Source: Nemertoderma westbladi (taxonomy: Eukaryota > Xenacoelomorpha > Nemertodermatida > Nemertodermatidae). From it: 50,685 bases of DNA. A program made the translations under genes and the position numbers. The notes below the pieces were generated by a model that saw only the letters and a program-made list of their open reading frames with translations, made no database searches and had not been told where the DNA came from. Positions within the stretch are counted from its first letter, which is position 1. Every line of letters begins with the position of its first letter. The stretch lies in NCBI GenBank assembly GCA_032718475.1, contig JAUCBJ010005321.1, forward strand, positions 64,001 through 114,685, in the 5' to 3' direction. This document shows positions 46,305-50,685 of the stretch, piece after piece.

Positions 46305-49300
46305 ATGTCTGATACTAAGCAGAACATGTCAGACAGTTTATTAGATGTAACTATCTGCGACTCAGATAAGGGTGTAGAACCGTCTACACCTAAGTTCAGT
46401 TCACCTCCCACTGTGAGGAAGGTCATCCCTCCAGTAGTAATAACAGAACCGAGGCTGGTCCAACATCGTAGGTCTATCATAGGCACTCGAGCTCAGGTCA
46501 AGCGGGACCAAGAAGCAGCGGAACAGCAACAACCCGCGAGCCAAGAACTTATTTCTCAGCGGTCCGACAGCTCCAGTAGTGAGGATACTGTAGAGCTGAC
46601 ACCCGAGCGCGGAGCAAGGATGACGGATGCGGTTTATTCGGATCCCCTTCTCATCCTTCCTGCAGCCGTACTCACTAGGTTATTGATTGCGGTGGAAGAA
46701 CACCAGATCGATTGGGCGAGAAGTAAGCGATCAACTAAAGATAGTTATGAGGGATACACAAGGGAAGAACTGAAGTCTATGGTCGAGTCGCAATGGAACT
46801 TCCCCGGACCCGGACTCCCGTTTGATTTATCAGAAGCTACCTGGGAAGACATACACCGGATGGGAGTAGCCAAGGAGACCACCGATCCAGCTGTGTGGAA
46901 GAGGTCCGCAGCCGGATACGCACAGGGATTCTTCAGCTCTATGGAGCGAGTAGAAAAACAACTGTTTCAACAACCCCAAGGACCTCAAGAGCAGGGACAA
47001 CTGCTTTATCAAGTTAGAGAAAGAATTCTACGAATCAGGCTAATCTTATCAGCCTTTGAGGAGGCTTCTAAAAGAAGACAAGACACGTCGTTGCAAGTTG
47101 CTGTAAAGACTTGGTTTCAAAAGGTGAGTCTCCAGGTTCAAGGAACGGCTCAGTGGAAAGCCCAACTAGATGAGCGCTCAACCCATGGAGAATCAACAGA
47201 CGCTACATTTTCCCAAGTGGAGAGTGAAGCGACAGCAGAGAAGCCGCATAAGAGGGATGCTATTGATATCTATCTGTCGGACTATCAACGTTTTGTAGGT
47301 GATGAAGAGCTGAGGAGAAGGCTAGAGGGACTTAGCCCTAATAGTGAAGGAACCCAGCGTGTGTTGGACGCCATCGATGTGGATAGGAGAGCTGCGAACC
47401 AAGCTAAATTTGATGAAAACATCCGCCTCACTAAGGTTCAAGAAGAACAAGTAAAGAAAAAACGTATAGAAGACAGAAAGATAGCAGCAGCGGCAGCAGC
47501 AGTGGCAGAAGCAGAAAGAAAGGCAGCAGTGGCAGAGGCCGAAAGAAAAGCGGCCTTGGCAGCTACAGTGGCAGAGGCAGAAAGAAAGGCGGCCTTGGCA
47601 GCTACAGTGGCAGAGGCAGAAAGAAAAGCGGCCTTGGCAGCTACAGTGGAAGAAGCAGAAAGAAAAGCGGCTATGGCAGCTGCAGTGGCAGAAGCAGAAC
47701 GAAAGGCGTCTGAGGAGACTGCCCAACTAGAGTTGGAAAATCTTCAAGAGAGGCAAGACAACTTTAATAAACAGTTAACAGCAAGTAATATGCAGATGAT
47801 GAATCGATCTACTCCCAAGAGGCAAGGTTATACATCATCTGAGGAAGGCGATACCACAGATCATGAAGGCGGAGGAAATCGATCTCGCCTAAGCAGACGT
47901 AAAAGAATGTCCCACCGTCAGAAATTGCCTGATTTGCCCCCAGCTGTTCGAAGGCAACTAAATAACACAAACTTAGGTAGTACAGAACCCACAGACCAAA
48001 TAATTAAAATAGAAAGACTCCCTACTATAGTAGATGAGCCTGAAATAATTAGGCCTGTTCTTGAAATCACCCCTTCGGTGATAGAGACACCTGTACTCCC
48101 AGAACCTACCTTTAAATTCCCTTTACACAGCACCAAATTATCTGTGCCTAGAGGAACAGCCCTTGAAACAGTGTCGGTCCTGGACTCCGAGCGAAATATA
48201 AAGGATATATCGCCCGTAGTCCCTCGTCTGCCCGCTACGACGTTGGCGGATCCCGCTTCGGCGGTTGATTGGGTGGACGAGAGACGGCGGGGGATGGACA
48301 TTCTCCTCGGAAAGATGGAGGAGAATCGAGTGCGCTCCTCCCAACAGGTCCGAGAGTTAGAAGGGACTGTTCAACAGTTAAAGGGAACCGTAAAGGAAAG
48401 TAGGTTAGAGTTGCAAGAAGTGCAGCAAAATATCGCGCTAGAACGTGATAAATTAGTGAATTTACAAAAGGGTATACCACCACCCCCTGTAACAATGTGT
48501 CAACCTGTTAGGTCTGAAGTATCTCATGCGCAAGGTGTGGAGCCTACACGCATCTATACTGCTAGCGAAGTAGAAACTCCTATAGTGAACCCTATTAAGA
48601 GTAATTATAGACCTGTTGATAATGATATTCCCTATAGACCGGATCATAATCCGAGAAATTTATATACCGATAACTCGATATTAAATAACACGATGGCCCA
48701 AGAAAGTTTTACGCGTCAAATGGCTAGAACCGAAGCCCGGCAAGCGGTAAAGGTGGGAGAGATCGTCAAGTTCAATGGAGATGAGATGAAATGGTTACCT
48801 TTTAATGAATATTACAAAGATAACATACAGAACTCTGTACTATCTAATGGAGAGAAACTTAGGTTCCTCATCGAGTGCTTGGAAGGATCTCCCAAGTTAA
48901 TGGCGTTAAAGTTTATTGGACATCCAGACGGATTAAGACAAGTTTGGGATACACTAAACATCAGGTATGGTAATAGGAATAACATAGCTGGGTATTTGTA
49001 TGCAAAGTTAGTAGCGCCCCGAAAGTTTATTAGCAGCGGGATTATAGAGTTTTCCGATGAGATTCAGGAGATCTGCAGACAATTAGATTGGCTAGGTAAG
49101 TCTCATGAGTATCAGAGTGCTATGGTTATTAGAGCAGTGGCTTCTACTTTACCGAAGGGTGGAGTAGGTACACGCTGGGATAAGAAAGTGTTATATATGA
49201 TGGAACAACAACGACGAGACCCTACCATGGCTGATCTCATGTCATTCCTAGATGGAGAAGTGAAATTACAGCTCCTGAAACTGTCCAGAGAGAAGACACC

Positions 49301-50685
49301 GGAAAACAAGGTAAGTGAAAAACCCGTCTCTAGGAGAAAGGTAACACCAGTGTGTTATACAGATGACGGCGAAAGCCAGACTTCTCAAGGAGAAGATAGC
49401 GGGAAAGACACTGACAGATCTTATTACGTAAATAAAATGCCTAAAGATCAGGTAAGTAAATTCAAGTCTCGAACCAATGACAGGAGAGAGCAGGTAAGAA
49501 AAACTCCTCCTACGTCTCCCAAGAGAATTCAGGTGAGAAAGCCCGAAGAAAAAACAAGTGTACACAATGTTACTCAGAGTAAGGTGAGTAACATCAAACC
49601 GAAATGTGCGCTATGTGATGGGACCCATCGCTTAAATATGTGTGATGAATTTCTAAAGAAATCATTAACTGAGAGACGTGAAGTCATGTGGGATAAGCGG
49701 TTGTGTTATAATTGCCTCAGACAAGGACACCAACGGCGAACCTGTTACTCTGACACAAGATGTGCCAAGTGCGGTGCGAAACATCATGTCTTGTTGCACA
49801 CTGAATTCGAGCGAAATAGTCCGAGTCAGGTAAGTGATTCCGAATTACATGTCCAATTCAGTGATGTGAACGACACTGATCAATCTGAGATGGAAGGATT
49901 CTATACGGACGAGTTCTCCGACGAAAACGAATCCTGTTACACGATAAATACCACAGTGTATCGAGCACTCACGTATGAAAGAGATACGGACAGCGACCTT
50001 ACCCTAACTACTTCTGATCAACAACCATTTTGGAAAGCGCCAACTTCCAATGTAGGGATTAGAGAATTTCCTGTGGTACAGGTAAGGGTCCACGGACCAA
50101 AAAGGAGTTATGTAGTGAACGCCCTCCTTGACTCCGGTAGTACAGGAACATTCATCGACAAAGAGCTAGCCGAAGACATATTCGCTGGACAACCCAAGTT
50201 CCGAACTAAGCTAAACATGTCAGGAATTATGCAAGTTTGGAAATCCACAGTAACAGCGGATTATTATGTAGGTGCGTTGTCCACCCCCCAGGACGAACTA
50301 GGAGAACATAGCATAAGGTCAGTGAAAATGGTGGCTATAAAGAACTTCGCTACTACTCAAGCAGACCTTTATAATTGGGACGAGGATGAGAGCATCCAAC
50401 ATCTTAAGATACCTCGATTCCAGACTGATTATCCTGGAGTGCAAATACTCATCGGCCAAAACGCGCATGAGGCGCTCGAGACATTGGAGAAACGGCCTGC
50501 TCAACCGCAGCCACTACAAACCTATGCGGTAAGAACTAGAGTAGGTTGGTACTTTACTGGCCCTTCCCGTAGAACTCTCATGGAAAGATTACCGAAAGAC
50601 CAGGTATATCAAGTGCGAGAATGGGAAGTTGAGAACAGTGAGTTCGACGATCCAACTGAGGGAACTCCATACTCCTCAGACAACG
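46305..50685 (+). CDS. Gag-protease (pol N-terminal) polyprotein of a BEL/Pao element, runs off the window
   Basis: From ATG at 46305, 1460 complete codons follow without a stop to the window edge. The start is chosen because MSDTKQN matches the N-terminus of the minus-strand ORF. Residues about 15-304 form a module absent there. Then come an Ala/Glu/Lys/Arg-rich coil built on a 13-residue repeat (about 387-475), a second coil (about 650-725), a DUF1759-like region from about 823, three zinc-knuckle-like motifs from 1101, a DUF1758-like aspartic protease with DSG at 1276, and GWYFTGP at 1414-1420. The edge falls just before the expected reverse transcriptase. The extra module contains Trp-rich stretches (ESQWNFPGPGLPFDLSEATW) and resembles nothing I know. 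The reading frame shows no breaks, so this copy may be young or active. Confidence 0.88.
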   Translation, partial: MSDTKQNMSDSLLDVTICDSDKGVEPSTPKFSSPPTVRKVIPPVVITEPRLVQHRRSIIGTRAQVKRDQEAAEQQQPASQELISQRSDSSSSEDTVELTPERGARMTDAVYSDPLLILPAAVLTRLLIAVEEHQIDWARSKRSTKDSYEGYTREELKSMVESQWNFPGPGLPFDLSEATWEDIHRMGVAKETTDPAVWKRSAAGYAQGFFSSMERVEKQLFQQPQGPQEQGQLLYQVRERILRIRLILSAFEEASKRRQDTSLQVAVKTWFQKVSLQVQGTAQWKAQLDERSTHGESTDATFSQVESEATAEKPHKRDAIDIYLSDYQRFVGDEELRRRLEGLSPNSEGTQRVLDAIDVDRRAANQAKFDENIRLTKVQEEQVKKKRIEDRKIAAAAAAVAEAERKAAVAEAERKAALAATVAEAERKAALAATVAEAERKAALAATVEEAERKAAMAAAVAEAERKASEETAQLELENLQERQDNFNKQLTASNMQMMNRSTPKRQGYTSSEEGDTTDHEGGGNRSRLSRRKRMSHRQKLPDLPPAVRRQLNNTNLGSTEPTDQIIKIERLPTIVDEPEIIRPVLEITPSVIETPVLPEPTFKFPLHSTKLSVPRGTALETVSVLDSERNIKDISPVVPRLPATTLADPASAVDWVDERRRGMDILLGKMEENRVRSSQQVRELEGTVQQLKGTVKESRLELQEVQQNIALERDKLVNLQKGIPPPPVTMCQPVRSEVSHAQGVEPTRIYTASEVETPIVNPIKSNYRPVDNDIPYRPDHNPRNLYTDNSILNNTMAQESFTRQMARTEARQAVKVGEIVKFNGDEMKWLPFNEYYKDNIQNSVLSNGEKLRFLIECLEGSPKLMALKFIGHPDGLRQVWDTLNIRYGNRNNIAGYLYAKLVAPRKFISSGIIEFSDEIQEICRQLDWLGKSHEYQSAMVIRAVASTLPKGGVGTRWDKKVLYMMEQQRRDPTMADLMSFLDGEVKLQLLKLSREKTPENKVSEKPVSRRKVTPVCYTDDGESQTSQGEDSGKDTDRSYYVNKMPKDQVSKFKSRTNDRREQVRKTPPTSPKRIQVRKPEEKTSVHNVTQSKVSNIKPKCALCDGTHRLNMCDEFLKKSLTERREVMWDKRLCYNCLRQGHQRRTCYSDTRCAKCGAKHHVLLHTEFERNSPSQVSDSELHVQFSDVNDTDQSEMEGFYTDEFSDENESCYTINTTVYRALTYERDTDSDLTLTTSDQQPFWKAPTSNVGIREFPVVQVRVHGPKRSYVVNALLDSGSTGTFIDKELAEDIFAGQPKFRTKLNMSGIMQVWKSTVTADYYVGALSTPQDELGEHSIRSVKMVAIKNFATTQADLYNWDEDESIQHLKIPRFQTDYPGVQILIGQNAHEALETLEKRPAQPQPLQTYAVRTRVGWYFTGPSRRTLMERLPKDQVYQVREWEVENSEFDDPTEGTPYSSDN
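47121..50087 (+). other. In-phase 5' splice-site-like sequences in the Gag-protease ORF
   Basis: Exact MAG-GTRAGT matches lie at 47121-47129, 49308-49316, 49449-49457, 49581-49589 and 49827-49835. Near matches lie at 49491-49499 (CAGGTAAGA), 49530-49538 (CAGGTGAGA) and 50079-50087 (CAGGTAAGG). All eight start on a codon boundary and encode Q or K, then V, then S or R. Seven fall within 780 bp around the zinc knuckles. Confidence 0.7.
47538..47693 (+). repeat. 39-bp tandem repeat inside the Gag coiled coil
   Basis: Four consecutive 13-codon units read AERKAALAATVAE or close variants, with shorter related pieces before. The unit length suits a helical coil. The minus-strand element has a different repeat at the same place. 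Confidence 0.85.

Larger units (their letters stand above)
42974..50685 (+). mobile_element. Second BEL/Pao-type LTR retrotransposon, 5' part only in window
   Basis: A TG...CA LTR, a 2.2-kb leader and a Gag-protease ORF follow in order on the plus strand, each homologous to the minus-strand element. The two differ at many positions, in the coil repeat and in an N-terminal module, so they are separate lineages and not a recent duplication. The 5-bp flank is GTACC (42969-42973); its partner lies beyond the window. Since the ORF is still open at the edge, the rest of pol could be intact. Confidence 0.88.

Overview
This is eukaryotic, almost certainly invertebrate animal DNA with no host gene that I can recognise. 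It holds a very large satellite array followed by nested and adjacent transposable elements. Animal origin is argued by two BEL/Pao-type LTR retrotransposons, a decayed P-element-type transposase, and a SINE fragment whose 3' tail resembles a type well known in molluscs. The mollusc or other lophotrochozoan placement is only a weak inference. Nothing resembles a bacterial operon or a CRISPR locus.

Region 1 (1-26796): about 595 head-to-tail copies of a 45-bp satellite, open to the left of the window. From 1 to about 15600 it is extremely uniform and varies mostly at one G/C position. From about 15600 to 26796 it is decayed, with premature stop codons, two 1-bp deletions and local higher-order repeats. 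Because 45 is divisible by 3 and one of six frames lacks stops, the array reads as a 15-residue repeat thousands of residues long. The substitutions do not look like those of a protein under selection.

Region 2 (26797-28723): unique flanking DNA with a cluster of interlocking hairpins, a 24-bp perfect palindrome, a SINE tail and a 36-bp minisatellite.

Region 3 (28724-40440): a full-length LTR retrotransposon on the minus strand, 11.7 kb, inserted into the 36-bp minisatellite with a TAGCG duplication. Order in its own sense: 5' LTR (40440 to 39288), 2.2-kb leader, a 1376-codon Gag-protease ORF, about 2.7 kb of unassigned AT-rich DNA, a short basic tail remnant, and 3' LTR (29937 to 28724). 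The ORF jumps from the protease straight to sequence that normally follows RNase H, so reverse transcriptase and RNase H are missing. No integrase is visible. It is best read as a non-autonomous derivative.

Region 4 (40441-42973): the other side of the minisatellite target and a 2.5-kb spacer with a broken P-element-like transposase.

Region 5 (42974-50685): a second, related but clearly distinct BEL/Pao element on the plus strand, running off the window. Its 5' LTR, 2.2-kb leader and Gag-protease ORF (1460 codons seen, no stop) are present. It carries about 290 extra N-terminal residues that the first element lacks. The two elements lie head to head, so 33.6-40.4 kb and 43.0-50.7 kb form a giant imperfect inverted repeat.

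The most interesting signals come from comparing the two elements. Near-perfect 5' splice-site sequences cluster in the Gag ORF and all lie in the same codon phase. Five ATACCGGTAT-type palindromes are conserved just upstream of each gag start. A hairpin next to the LTR keeps its pairing through base changes, at the place where a tRNA primer-binding site would be expected but is not evident. The first element also has a mosaic LTR pair.
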